Below are positions 17,774 to 27,221 of a stretch of DNA of 64,000 nucleotides, one piece after another (the stretch's first letter is position 1; each line of letters opens with the position of its first letter). The stretch is from Psychroserpens luteus. Lineage in GTDB: Bacteria > Bacteroidota > Bacteroidia > Flavobacteriales > Flavobacteriaceae. The stretch is taken from contig NZ_JADILU010000001.1 in NCBI RefSeq assembly GCF_015319355.1, positions 372,001-436,000 of the forward strand, written 5' to 3'. The notes beneath the pieces are model-generated. The model searched no databases. It was given only the letters and a program-made list of their open reading frames with translations, and was not told where the DNA came from. The position numbers were made by a program, and so were the translations under genes.

Positions 17774-20700
17774 TTAATTCATTTTTACCGCCTTCTTAGT
17801 AATGGTTTGTCCATTAGAAAGTTTTACTCTGGCAATGTAAGTCGCTTGGCTCAAATTAGATAAATTATAAGTCTCTGTACTGTTTTGACCTCTCAGTTTG
17901 TAAATCGTTCTACCCAATACATCCAAGATTTCAACAGCTTCAATCGTCATATTTTTTCCTACGGAAAATTCCACATCTCCACTACCTAGTTCAATTATAG
18001 TTAAATCGTTAGGAGATAACTCATTCTCATTGACTGAAAGCGCTTCTGGTTTGAAAACAATTTCAAAACGGTCGTTAAATTCTCCAGTTTCCGAAGTAAA
18101 CGTATAATCATTAGTACTTAAGTCATGTATGATATTCATAAAGTTATCCTTAAGATACACGGTATTGTTATTCATGAATTCACCTTCTAAATCTACAATT
18201 GAGAATTCGTAAAGTGTAGCAGTCTCAATTGATGTGTAAAATCCTAAAGGAATGATTTCTTCAGCTGAAAGGTCACTAGGAGACTTCCCTTGAATAGCAA
18301 ATTTAGTACTGCTATCATTATCTAAAAGTGAATAAATAATTGATTGTGCGTTAGCTGAAAGATTTTTTTGAGCATCATAATAAGTCCCATCATCATCGTT
18401 GGTTGCTCCATCAACATATCCAACAAGAATTTGGTTAAAGATTCCATTATCTGAAGTTAAATTCAAACGGATCTTATCAAATTGAGGAAAGTTAGACGTT
18501 CTAAAGAACTGATTGTTATTTCCTGTAACTCTCATACTATTATTAAACACTACATCTGTTGTTCTTATTGAACCACTAACAACTGTAGCACTAGACGCGT
18601 TATCCATAGAGACAAAGAATCCTTGTCCAGAAGGAATGTGTCTCGTTGGGATTACACCATCACCACCAGCAACTGCTCCAGAGCCATTGATAATCGCATA
18701 ATCACTTTGCGTATAATTCAAGTTTTCATTACCATTAGTATTACCATTGGCTGCAGTGTTGTGAGACCAAAAGTAGATGGCACCATTTGTAGCATTAACA
18801 TTTTGATCAATACTAGCATTGGCAGTTAAAAACAAATCTGCATCAATTGCAGATGGGTAAGGGTTCCCAATAAAGTTCCAGTTGTTATCATTCGTTTCAG
18901 AATCATTTCTATAAATAGGTGCATTAACAACGCCATTATTAAAAGGACCTTCAAAAATATATAAATACTGTGCAGGTATAAAACCAGTGCTATTATGAGT
19001 AGATGCATAACCAACTCCAGGAATCATTACATCTGTTCCAGCTGCATACTGCCAATCATTAGCATCATCATCAATATCATCTTGACCAGTATTGGTAGCA
19101 TCATCGTTCATGTTTTCCTGGGTTGCATCCAAATAATTTTGACCATTATACCAAAAACGTCTGTTAGTAGAAGCTTCTGCAAGACCATCGTTTATAAGTT
19201 CACCTACTACTGGAGAACTCCAATAGGTGTATTCTTGATAGGTGGCCATAAATGCAGTTTCTTTTTCTACCGAAATTTTATTTCTAGTAGTTAATACATC
19301 TCCATCAACAGTTGCTAAATCGTCAACCTGTACAAATGAACCATCTGTTCTAACAATGATATCTCCATTAACCGAAAGATTGTTTTGTACAACAACAAAA
19401 GTATTATTAGCAATAGTTAATTCGCTTCCTGTATTTACGATTAATTGACAGGCTTCAAAACTCGTTTCTCCATTTGTAGTAACACTTGTATCATAATCAC
19501 CATCTATAATAGCAATTTTATCAATAGTAGGAGGTGTAGACCATGACACTCCATCCCAAAGAGCACCTTCTGCAAAAAGTTTAACAGCATTACTTGCTGT
19601 ATAACACGTTGCGGTATTCTCTCTTACTTGACAGTAAAATTGATATTCATTATATGGTAAGTTATTTACAATCTCCAATGTTGCTGTAGTTTCACCATTA
19701 AAATCAGCATTGTTAGGTACGACAACAAAAGTTGTTGCATTTGGAGCTAAATAATACCATTGGTAAACCAAGCCAAATCCAGAAGGAACACCTTCTGTAC
19801 CTGTAACAGACAACAATGTTGAAGATGCACAACTAAAATTAGGAGCACTTAAAATAGATACACTAGGAGGTATACCAAGTGAGAAATCATAAAGACCAAA
19901 ATCACTGTAATCTGAATCACCACAAGTAGTCCAATCAAATTCATCCCATTCTGTGATATCAAAAGTTGTGGTAGGCAACGTTGCAGCAGTATTTTGTCTT
20001 CTATAATTTACACCATCTCCATTAATACCTAATCCATTTGCCCAAGTTGAACTTCCAATGACTCCAAATGAATCAATAGGAGTTCCTCCATTAAATAATT
20101 GTATCGCATCAGAGCTATTATTATCAAAATTAATACCTCCAGCACTATTAAATGATTGGTCTGGTAAAGCTCCATTTAATCCATTTCCGTATAAATCACA
20201 AGATGTAGTCCCAATACTTATAACATGAAGTTCGCCAGGAGCTAAACTACCGGTAAGATTTGATGTTGTTGATGGCGCTGCGTTACCGTTATTAAAAATT
20301 CTAATGCTGTAATTAGATAAGTTGATTGTACTTGCAGTACCATTAAATATTTCTATTAGTGAAGAGCTTCCACTAGAAGCATCAGATATTTCACTAATAA
20401 ATAAATCTGTAGGTACAGTAGAAGCAGCAGCAGTTTCACAACCTCCAATGACATTGTCAATAACAGTAAATGCGTTTGAAGAAGAACATCCCGTTGAGAA
20501 CAATACTTCTAAATTACCGCTAATAGCACCAGCAGGAACTAAAACCACCAATTCTGTTGCGCTAGAAGAAACAATTGTCATAGCATCTCCATTAATTGTT
20601 GCAGTAGCACCAGTTAAATTATTTGCAGATGTAATAGTCACTTCTGTGTTTTCTGGACCTTCTGTTGGCCACATAGAACTCGTTAAAATAGTTGAGCAAA

Positions 20701-23500
20701 CAGCATTTCCTTGAATGTCAAATTCGTATGGATTCTCGTCACTATCTGAATTTAAAATTCTCACTGTAGCAGTTCTTGTACCATCTGCTGTTGGTGAAAA
20801 CACAATTCTAAATTCTGAGTTAGATAAAGAACCAACTGTTGCTGCAGGTTGAAGTGTTACAGTGAAATCTCCAGGATTTGTACCAATAATTTCTACTCTA
20901 GGAGCTCCTGTTAAATTTAGTGTTGTTGCACCAATATTTTCTACAAAATAACTTTTGTAAGCACTGGTTGTTGAAACATCTTGAGCTCCAAATAACGTAT
21001 TGTTTAAACCATAAGGTGCATTAAATCCATTTGCAATAGAAATGTTATTTCCTTTAATATTCATTTCAGCATTTACTGGTTGTATGATATTTATGGTGTA
21101 ATCTTCTACTTCTCCATCAAAACCAGTTTGACAAGCTGTTGAAGCTGCTGTATCATATCGATTTGAAATACGCATTCTTGTAGCTGCTATAGCTGCATTG
21201 GTTGGTACTTCTATAGCTAAAGGACTACCATCTGTTGACCCATCAATTGCATTATATGCATTTCCTAATTCATATTGTTCACTAGCTTCAAAAGTTCCGT
21301 TGTTATTCCAATCTATCCAAGCTCTAGCAGTCGTTGTAAAAGCACCATCTGTTTCTACACGAACATCAAGATTATAAGTTTCTCCAAGAACAACATCTGT
21401 TGAAATTGATGTGTAATCTGAATAAGCATTATCTGTAGTTACTGGAGAAGGATTATTAATAGTATTAAACTCTACATTATTTATTAAAGTAAAATAGCCA
21501 TCTCCTCCATTTCCATTAGAAGTACAATAAGTCAAAGATGGTACAGCACAAACTTCAACACCTTCAGACCAATTTGCACCTCTTCGTATAAATACTTTAA
21601 AGCAATAATTAGTACCATTAGTAAAACCGTTTAAGGCTTTAGAACTAATAGTTGAAGTGGTTGAGTACATTATTGAGTTTGGTGTAGAATAATTTACATC
21701 TGTATTTGGATATGTTCCAGTAGGTGTAAAAACTACAGCACCTTCATTTGCTACAATGATTAATTGATCAAAACAAGAGGTTGGTAATGGGTTATTCCAA
21801 GATAAATTCACTTGGTTTGTTAAAGGTGTAGCAACTAAATTACTTACGTCACCTTGTGCAGTTCCATTAGTTACTGTGCTTCCTGCGGTTCCTCCATTTG
21901 ACCATCCTGTCAATGTTTCTCCTACGTAAGAGTACACGGTAAAAGAATAGTTGTTATCTTCTACTATACCGGTTACTGTTGCAGTAGTTGCAGTTCCTTT
22001 ATAAACAACGCGACCTAAACTCGCAGGAGTTACAGTAGTTGCTGCAGAAAAATCTGAATTAGCTGTATACGTATTAGCATCTGTTTTTGTCCCTGTAGGA
22101 TCTGTTCCTCCATCTAAAGCAAAAATCATATAGCCAGTTGGTGTACCAGTTCCTGGAGCAGTCCAATTTAATGTAATACTATCATCATCAAAACATCCTT
22201 CAATACCTGTAACATTACTAGTTGCAGTATTGGTAAGCGTCAATATAGCAGCATTAGAATTTACAAAACCACAAGTATTGGTAACTACACAACGGTATTG
22301 ATTATTATGCATTGCAGCAGTTGTTGCTCCTGTTGTATATGAGTTTGTTGTTGCTCCTGTACCACCTGAAACATTTGCCCATGCACCACCTCCATTTGTA
22401 GAAACTTGCCATTGGTATGTTGGTGTTGGAGAACCAGTAGCTGTAACTGTAAATGTAGCAGTGTTTGGAATCACCTGTGCTGCATTTGCAGGTTGTCCAG
22501 AAATTATTGGTGCTGTATTAATAACAACAGCATAACTTTCTGCTCCTGTAGACCAACATGATGTTGCTGTTAAAAATGTTCTCACATAATATGTTCCTGT
22601 TGCAGTCGCATTGAATGTTCCTGTTGCATTGTTTGCAGTTGAGGTTCCTGATGCAGTTGTTTGCCAATAGTATTCAGCACCACTAATTGGTTCTGTCGCA
22701 TCAAAAACATAAGATAAGGTGGTGTTAGTACACGAAGGTGTTACACCAGATATAGTTCCAATAGGATCAGTTGGTGGTGTGCATGATGGAATTACACCTA
22801 AAACAATATTGTCCATATATAACCTTCTTGAGCTGCTTGGGTTCGCGAATTTTGTATATATTCCAAAAAAACTTGAAGTCGTTATGTCATTATTTGTTAA
22901 AGTACCTGCTGATACAGTTGGAGTTAAAGCATACGTAAAACCTGTAGAATAAAACAATTCAAATTCACCCAAAGCACTTCGAGTAATACGAATATTTAGG
23001 CCATTTGGTATTGCTGATGATACTGATGGACTACTAGGGAAATCACCTACTTTGAGGCCAAAACTATTACCGTTCTTTCTCCAAAGTTCAATTCGATCAC
23101 CAGATCCATTGGTGCCAATTCTTAAGTAGTAGCCATTCCATGAACTTCCGGTTATATTACCAGTCACAGCTATATTAGACATTAATACCACTCCAAAAGC
23201 ATTACCAGATGAAGGGCTAAAGCTACCTGAACCTAAAGAAAATTGCCATTCTGAGACTTCTGTTGATGGTGTTGTTAAAGCAACACTTCCAGAAGACGCG
23301 TCAGATCCTAAAAAATTTCCATCTGTTGCTGCAGATCCACTAGGAATAGTTGCGTTAGTTAAAGCAGAGAAATCAGAAGTATCGCCTGACCAAACAGGAT
23401 TTGCGGAAAAGTTACCATCATTAAAATCATCAATTTGCCCATAACTAGACAAAACAAAGCATAGAAATGCCATTAAGATTAGGGAGTAATTTTTTTTCAT
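17774..23500 (-). CDS. Giant multidomain surface protein with type IX (type A) sorting domain
   Basis: 1908 residues. The signal peptide (MKKNYSLILMAFLCFVLSSY, GQ) is followed by a LamG-like or choice-of-anchor region (about 25-235), Ig/PKD-like repeats (240-420), two fibronectin-III-like domains (about 425-655), a GEVED domain (about 700-805, with DWNNNGTFEASEQYELG and FDGEVEDYTI), a choice-of-anchor D domain (about 813-932), an IPT/TIG-like domain (about 937-1017) and a lamin-tail domain (about 1030-1160, LFISEISDASSGSSSLIEIF). A second Ig-like part and a large module shared with the protein at 56540-60394 follow (about 1420-1815). The end is a type A sorting domain (about 1825-1908, ending TITKKAVKMN). 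It is probably an adhesin or matrix protein anchored by type IX secretion. No enzyme domain is seen. Confidence 0.88.
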   Translation of the reverse strand: MKKNYSLILMAFLCFVLSSYGQIDDFNDGNFSANPVWSGDTSDFSALTNATIPSGSAATDGNFLGSDASSGSVALTTPSTEVSEWQFSLGSGSFSPSSGNAFGVVLMSNIAVTGNITGSSWNGYYLRIGTNGSGDRIELWRKNGNSFGLKVGDFPSSPSVSSAIPNGLNIRITRSALGEFELFYSTGFTYALTPTVSAGTLTNNDITTSSFFGIYTKFANPSSSRRLYMDNIVLGVIPSCTPPTDPIGTISGVTPSCTNTTLSYVFDATEPISGAEYYWQTTASGTSTANNATGTFNATATGTYYVRTFLTATSCWSTGAESYAVVINTAPIISGQPANAAQVIPNTATFTVTATGSPTPTYQWQVSTNGGGAWANVSGGTGATTNSYTTGATTAAMHNNQYRCVVTNTCGFVNSNAAILTLTNTATSNVTGIEGCFDDDSITLNWTAPGTGTPTGYMIFALDGGTDPTGTKTDANTYTANSDFSAATTVTPASLGRVVYKGTATTATVTGIVEDNNYSFTVYSYVGETLTGWSNGGTAGSTVTNGTAQGDVSNLVATPLTNQVNLSWNNPLPTSCFDQLIIVANEGAVVFTPTGTYPNTDVNYSTPNSIMYSTTSTISSKALNGFTNGTNYCFKVFIRRGANWSEGVEVCAVPSLTYCTSNGNGGDGYFTLINNVEFNTINNPSPVTTDNAYSDYTSISTDVVLGETYNLDVRVETDGAFTTTARAWIDWNNNGTFEASEQYELGNAYNAIDGSTDGSPLAIEVPTNAAIAATRMRISNRYDTAASTACQTGFDGEVEDYTINIIQPVNAEMNIKGNNISIANGFNAPYGLNNTLFGAQDVSTTSAYKSYFVENIGATTLNLTGAPRVEIIGTNPGDFTVTLQPAATVGSLSNSEFRIVFSPTADGTRTATVRILNSDSDENPYEFDIQGNAVCSTILTSSMWPTEGPENTEVTITSANNLTGATATINGDAMTIVSSSATELVVLVPAGAISGNLEVLFSTGCSSSNAFTVIDNVIGGCETAAASTVPTDLFISEISDASSGSSSLIEIFNGTASTINLSNYSIRIFNNGNAAPSTTSNLTGSLAPGELHVISIGTTSCDLYGNGLNGALPDQSFNSAGGINFDNNSSDAIQLFNGGTPIDSFGVIGSSTWANGLGINGDGVNYRRQNTAATLPTTTFDITEWDEFDWTTCGDSDYSDFGLYDFSLGIPPSVSILSAPNFSCASSTLLSVTGTEGVPSGFGLVYQWYYLAPNATTFVVVPNNADFNGETTATLEIVNNLPYNEYQFYCQVRENTATCYTASNAVKLFAEGALWDGVSWSTPPTIDKIAIIDGDYDTSVTTNGETSFEACQLIVNTGSELTIANNTFVVVQNNLSVNGDIIVRTDGSFVQVDDLATVDGDVLTTRNKISVEKETAFMATYQEYTYWSSPVVGELINDGLAEASTNRRFWYNGQNYLDATQENMNDDATNTGQDDIDDDANDWQYAAGTDVMIPGVGYASTHNSTGFIPAQYLYIFEGPFNNGVVNAPIYRNDSETNDNNWNFIGNPYPSAIDADLFLTANASIDQNVNATNGAIYFWSHNTAANGNTNGNENLNYTQSDYAIINGSGAVAGGDGVIPTRHIPSGQGFFVSMDNASSATVVSGSIRTTDVVFNNSMRVTGNNNQFFRTSNFPQFDKIRLNLTSDNGIFNQILVGYVDGATNDDDGTYYDAQKNLSANAQSIIYSLLDNDSSTKFAIQGKSPSDLSAEEIIPLGFYTSIETATLYEFSIVDLEGEFMNNNTVYLKDNFMNIIHDLSTNDYTFTSETGEFNDRFEIVFKPEALSVNENELSPNDLTIIELGSGDVEFSVGKNMTIEAVEILDVLGRTIYKLRGQNSTETYNLSNLSQATYIARVKLSNGQTITKKAVKMN

Positions 23501-23559
23501 AGGGAGTAATTAAAAAATTAATTTGCATTAATCAAGAAACACAAACGTGCTAATTTAAG

Positions 23560-23567
23560 CAAAATTA
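23560..23567 (-). promoter_or_regulatory. -7 element upstream of the giant surface-protein gene
   Basis: The minus strand reads TAATTTTG (TAnnTTTG), 60 bases before the start at 23500. A 12-base direct repeat, TAGGGAGTAATT on the plus strand at 23480-23491 and 23500-23511, straddles the start codon. Confidence 0.4.
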
Positions 23568-23612
23568 CTTATAAATGAGCGCTTTGAGGCTGAGCATTTA
23601 TTAACAAATTGT

Positions 23613-23620
23613 TATATTTT
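23613..23620 (+). promoter_or_regulatory. Possible -7 element immediately before recX
   Basis: TATATTTT (one mismatch to TAnnTTTG) ends six bases before the recX ATG at 23627. If used, the transcript would have almost no leader. Confidence 0.3.
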
Positions 23621-23626
23621 TACACG

Positions 23627-24100
23627 ATGAATCCACAAAAAACATATACCGTAGACGAAGCGAGAAAACGTTTAGAAAGCTATTGTGCCTATCAAGAGCG
23701 TTGTCATAAAGAGGTGTCTCAAAAATTATATGATATGAGAATGATTCCTGAAGCTAGAGATCAAATTATAGTGCATTTATTGCAGCATAATTTTTTAAAT
23801 GAAGAGCGTTTTGCTCAAGCTTTTGTGAGAGGTAAATTCAGAATAAAAAAATGGGGAAGGCAACGTATTACATTAGAATTAAAGCGAAAGGATATTAGTA
23901 AAACAATCATTACTATTGCTTTAAGGGAGATATCTGATGATGATTACATAGAAACATTTAATGCGCTAGCCGAAAAAAAGGTAGAAACGATTAGGGAGTC
24001 CAACCATCAAAAGAAAAGAAAAAAATTAGCAGACTACTTGTTTTACAGAGGCTGGGAAAGTCACTTGGTTTATGATAAAATTCGAGAGTTGATTCCATAA
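23627..24100 (+). CDS. recX: RecX-family regulator of RecA
   Basis: 157 residues from ATG 23627 (MNPQKTYTVDEARKRLESYC). A frame extending to 23609 adds six residues unlike the family. The protein consists of three tandem three-helix repeats, recognisable in CAYQERCHKEVSQKLYDM (about 20-37), FLNEERFAQAFVRGKFRIKK with WGRQRITLELKRKDIS (about 60-97), and the C-terminal KLADYLFYRGWESHLVYDKI (about 133-152). RecX binds RecA filaments and modulates recombination. recA is not in this window. The gene is divergent from the giant surface-protein gene and ends in a strong terminator. Confidence 0.9.
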   Translation: MNPQKTYTVDEARKRLESYCAYQERCHKEVSQKLYDMRMIPEARDQIIVHLLQHNFLNEERFAQAFVRGKFRIKKWGRQRITLELKRKDISKTIITIALREISDDDYIETFNALAEKKVETIRESNHQKKRKKLADYLFYRGWESHLVYDKIRELIP

Positions 24101-24132
24101 AAAAAGCATCTTAAATTTAAGATGCTTTTTTT
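24101..24132. terminator. Bidirectional terminator between recX and a convergent gene
   Basis: The AAAAAGCATCTTAAA and TTTAAGATGCTTTTT arms form a nearly loopless palindrome directly after the recX stop, and it also lies 21 bases beyond the end of the minus-strand gene at 24153. Confidence 0.85.
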
Positions 24133-24152
24133 ATTATTTTGTGTATTGTAGC

Positions 24153-24644
24153 TTACAAATTGAAGACAGCTCCAATATTTAAAGCAAATTGGTTATGAAT
24201 GTAATATCCAATATCTAATTTATCATTGCTGTATTTTGCTAATGGGAAAGTTGCTTCAGTATATACTCCAAAACCTTCTGTAAAGAAATAACGTGCTCCT
24301 ACATGACCACCAAAGTTCTTTAAACTTAAGCTTAATCCAGGATAGAAATCAAAATTCTCGTCAATGTTTATAACGTTACCTAAATTAGCATTGAAACGTG
24401 CTTTTAAATCAAAACGATCTCCAAAATCTGCATCTAATCTGTCATCTATACCTAATGCGTAAGATGAAGAAATTCCTATCGAAATATTTTCTCCTAAACC
24501 ATAGTCAAAACTCACGTTAATTCCTGTTGCTTCATCTTGAATATTAGCTCCAACCTGAAACTTTTGATCTCCTTTTCCTTCAAATGCTTGTGCATTAACT
24601 AATGAAACAGAAACTAGAGCGATAATAAAAAGTATTTTTTTCAT
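24153..24644 (-). CDS. Small outer-membrane beta-barrel protein (DUF6646-like)
   Basis: 163 residues. A signal peptide (MKKILFIIALVSVSLVNA) precedes an eight-strand-type barrel: alternating hydrophobic and polar residues in KFQVGANIQDEATGINVSFD, ISIGISSSYALG, LSLSLKNFGGHVGARYFFTE and a last strand QFALNIGAVFNL ending in Leu. The sequence fits a family that automatic annotation calls DUF6646, recalled from memory, and the function is unknown. It is a monocistronic gene with a TATATTTG promoter element 68 bases upstream. Confidence 0.7.
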   Translation of the reverse strand: MKKILFIIALVSVSLVNAQAFEGKGDQKFQVGANIQDEATGINVSFDYGLGENISIGISSSYALGIDDRLDADFGDRFDLKARFNANLGNVINIDENFDFYPGLSLSLKNFGGHVGARYFFTEGFGVYTEATFPLAKYSNDKLDIGYYIHNQFALNIGAVFNL

Positions 24645-24711
24645 CTATATTAATTTTTACAAATTATTGTTTTATTAAATTCTCATTATGGGAATCTAAA
24701 ATTTGAGAGTG

Positions 24712-24719
24712 CAAATATA
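24712..24719 (-). promoter_or_regulatory. -7 element for the 24153-24644 gene
   Basis: The minus strand reads TATATTTG, a perfect TAnnTTTG match, 68 bases upstream of the ATG. Confidence 0.45.
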
Positions 24720-24782
24720 TTATAAGTTTTTTATACATAGGTATTTTTGCTAAAAACTCTTATACTTAACTAATTGTGTGCT

Positions 24783-25751
24783 TTATTTATTATGATGTGT
24801 TTGTAGTATGGCTTGCTCGTTTTTCCAATCAATCCACTTTTGACCTTTTAAACGTCTCATGAGATTATCGTAATTGCGCATGATTAATAAATTATAGACT
24901 GCTTTACTAAAATTCTTGGGATGTCTGGCAATAGCTCGTAAACTCATAGAAAATCCAGGAGTAATGTATTTCATGTAATGCCAATAACCTTCTGGCATGT
25001 ACAAAACTTCACCATGTTGTAACTCACATTCCCAGCCTTCTGCATTTTTGAGTGCTGGCCATTTTTCAAAATCTGGATTAGAAAAATCAATATCTTCTCG
25101 TGTAATTAAAGAGTGTGGGATTTTGTATAAATGATCATTTTGCTTTTGGTCAAATAAGATGCATTGTTTTTTACCTTCAAAGTGAAAATGGAAAATATTG
25201 GCTAAGTCAATATCATAGTGCATGAATGTATGAGAATCTCTTCCTCCAAAAAATAGCATTGGGAGACTCTTCATTAATTTTAAACCAAAATCGGGAAAAG
25301 TGTAATCTTTTTGTAACTGCGGAATTTCTTTCAACACATTCCATAAAAAAATACGATATTTTGTAGGTTCTTTTTTGAGTAAATCGACATATTCACTCAT
25401 TTTCATTGTGGTATGAGGCTCATTAAAACCATCTTTGTAATCTACAGGACGATCATCATATAAAGGAACGGTTTTATCTCCAGCAATGGCTTTTATGTAA
25501 TCGAGATTCCATTTTGTATACGCAGGCCAATCTTTAATGTATTGCTCAATCACCACAGGTTTCTGTGGTTTAAAATAGTGCTTTATAAAGTCCTCTTTGC
25601 TAATATTTTTAACACGAGGAATATCTTGAAGGTTGAGTTTCAAAAGCGAGAAAAATTTAGGGTTCAAAGTTAAGAAAACGTTATGAAACCGATTTAATTG
25701 TTTGTTAAAGTTTATACGTTTAAAATACGATAACGGTTTTAGAGTTAGCAC
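24783..25751 (-). CDS. Cupin/JmjC-like Fe(II)/2-oxoglutarate oxygenase family protein
   Basis: 322 residues if the ATG at 25751 is used. A TTG at about residue 37 would give the N-terminus MKLNLQDIPRVKNISKEDF, which is what I recall for relatives of about 290 residues. The cupin_8/JmjC-like fold shows the metal triad: His and Asp in HTFMHYDIDLANIFHFHF (HxD near residues 177-179) and the distal His in LYMPEGYWHYMKY (near 253). RPVDYKDGFNEPHTTMKMSE and FFGGRDSHTF are typical of the family. Members hydroxylate proteins or small molecules, and the substrate here is unknown. It is the third gene after bioB and a small membrane protein (gap 26 bases). Confidence 0.8.
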   Translation of the reverse strand: MLTLKPLSYFKRINFNKQLNRFHNVFLTLNPKFFSLLKLNLQDIPRVKNISKEDFIKHYFKPQKPVVIEQYIKDWPAYTKWNLDYIKAIAGDKTVPLYDDRPVDYKDGFNEPHTTMKMSEYVDLLKKEPTKYRIFLWNVLKEIPQLQKDYTFPDFGLKLMKSLPMLFFGGRDSHTFMHYDIDLANIFHFHFEGKKQCILFDQKQNDHLYKIPHSLITREDIDFSNPDFEKWPALKNAEGWECELQHGEVLYMPEGYWHYMKYITPGFSMSLRAIARHPKNFSKAVYNLLIMRNYDNLMRRLKGQKWIDWKNEQAILQTHHNK

Positions 25752-25777
25752 ATTTCCGAAGAAAAAACGACTATTTT

Positions 25778-26092
25778 TTAGTGCTTATCAATTTTATATT
25801 TACTAGAATTTGAAACAATTAAAAGATAAGGCAAGCCAATACAGATGGCTCCAAAAAACAAATAGGTTTCAATTTCGGGTTGATCTAGCCAATGTGATAA
25901 GGCAACACCAAAAATCATGATGGCAGCCATACCAAACATCGCATTTCTAAATACGGTTGCAATACCTTTAATGTCATATTTTTCTTGTGCTTCTTTTGGC
26001 ATCGTGTTGTAGCCAGCAATCAAAAAATAAAGTTTAAAGTTCTTGATAAGAACTCCAATAACAATAAAAATTACAGCAACAGTTAAGTTCAT
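25778..26092 (-). CDS. DUF3784-like small membrane protein
   Basis: 104 residues with three hydrophobic segments (about 3-26, 48-66 and 75-93). The N-terminal VAVIFIVIGVLIKNFKLYFLIAGYN, in which a helix leads into LIAGYNTMPKEAQEKYD, is the pattern of DUF3784 proteins. That family has no known function. The gene starts on the base next to the bioB stop and is followed by the cupin gene after 26 bases, so it belongs to the bioB transcript. The place of a membrane protein in this operon is unexplained. Confidence 0.75.
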   Translation of the reverse strand: MNLTVAVIFIVIGVLIKNFKLYFLIAGYNTMPKEAQEKYDIKGIATVFRNAMFGMAAIMIFGVALSHWLDQPEIETYLFFGAICIGLPYLLIVSNSSKYKIDKH

Positions 26093-27187
26093 TTATCTAA
26101 GCACTTTGGCTTTTTGTTTTGCATCTTCGTTACGCTCAATCTTGTGCTCTGGACGCGTCCATTTTGGTTTTTCTCCTAAAGCTTCATATTGAGAATCATT
26201 AGCTTCTACCGTTTCTGGTTGCGACTTTTTAACGAATGGTTTTTGTGGATTTAAACCTAAGAGTTTAAACATTTCCATATCCTCACCAACATCTGGATTA
26301 GGCGTTGTGAGTAGTTTGTCACCAGCAAAAATAGAATTTGCACCTGCAAAGAAACACATGGCTTGACCTTCGCGAGACATTTCGGTACGTCCTGCACTAA
26401 GTCTTACTTGCGTTTCTGGCATCACAATTCTAGTTGTAGCCACCATGCGTACCATATCCCAAATAGAAACTGGTGTTTGATCTTCTAGAGGTGTGCCTTC
26501 TACTGCAACTAGTGCGTTTATTGGAACCGATTCTGGTTGCGGGTTCAAAGTCGCTAAAGCCACTAACATGCCTGCTCTATCTTCGGGTTTTTCTCCCATA
26601 CCAATAATTCCGCCAGAGCAAACCGTTACATTGGTTTTTCTAACATTATCAATGGTTTCTAAACGGTCTTCATAACCACGAGTAGAGATGACTTCTTTAT
26701 AATATTCTTCACTAGAGTCTAAGTTGTGATTGTAAGCGTATAAACCAGCTTCTGCCAAACGTTGTGCTTGGTTTTCTGTAATCATACCTAACGTACAACA
26801 CACTTCCATATCGAGTTTATTAATGGTTCTCACCATTTCTAAAACTTGATCAAACTCTTCACCATCTTTTACATTTCTCCAAGCTGCTCCCATACAAACG
26901 CGCGAACTTCCCGATGATTTTGCACGCAATGCCTGAGCTTTTACATGTTGAACAGACATGAGGTCGTTTCCTTCAATATCGGTATGATATCTTGCTGCTT
27001 GTGGGCAATAGCCACAATCTTCTGGACATCCACCTGTTTTTATAGATAACAATGTAGATACTTGAACCGTATTTGGATCATGATGCTCACGATGTATTGT
27101 TGCAGCATCAAAAAGCAAATCCATTAAAGGCCTATTATAAATTGCTAATACGTCTTCTTTGGTCCAATTATGTTTCATCTCACTCAT
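26093..27187 (-). CDS. bioB: Biotin synthase
   Basis: 364 residues, slightly longer than the usual 320-350 because of a charged C-terminal tail. It is a radical-SAM enzyme that inserts sulfur into dethiobiotin, the last step of biotin synthesis. The Fe-S cluster motif GGCPEDCGYCPQ has Cys54, Cys58 and Cys61. Further family stretches are SSGSSRVCMGAAWRNVKDGE (about 93-112), AYNHNLDSSEEYYKEVISTR (about 151-170), CSGGIIGMGEK and RLSAGRTEM (about 262-270, with the Arg that ligates the [2Fe-2S] cluster). It has its own promoter and leads an operon with a DUF3784-like protein and a cupin, separated from the other bio genes by about 5 kb. Confidence 0.96.
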   Translation of the reverse strand: MSEMKHNWTKEDVLAIYNRPLMDLLFDAATIHREHHDPNTVQVSTLLSIKTGGCPEDCGYCPQAARYHTDIEGNDLMSVQHVKAQALRAKSSGSSRVCMGAAWRNVKDGEEFDQVLEMVRTINKLDMEVCCTLGMITENQAQRLAEAGLYAYNHNLDSSEEYYKEVISTRGYEDRLETIDNVRKTNVTVCSGGIIGMGEKPEDRAGMLVALATLNPQPESVPINALVAVEGTPLEDQTPVSIWDMVRMVATTRIVMPETQVRLSAGRTEMSREGQAMCFFAGANSIFAGDKLLTTPNPDVGEDMEMFKLLGLNPQKPFVKKSQPETVEANDSQYEALGEKPKWTRPEHKIERNEDAKQKAKVLR

Positions 27188-27212
27188 AGTAAAAAGTTAG
27201 TCTTATTAAGGT

Positions 27213-27220
27213 CAAAAATA
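27213..27220 (-). promoter_or_regulatory. -7 element of the bioB operon
   Basis: The minus strand reads TATTTTTG (TAnnTTTG), 26 bases before the bioB ATG and next to the stop of the upstream hydrolase gene. No clear palindromic biotin operator was seen. Confidence 0.45.
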
Positions 27221-27221
27221 C

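Noticed and set aside
18513-20714. Several plus-strand open frames inside the giant surface-protein gene
   Set aside because: They are mirror frames of Thr/Asn/Ser-rich minus-strand coding sequence, with low-complexity products and no promoters.
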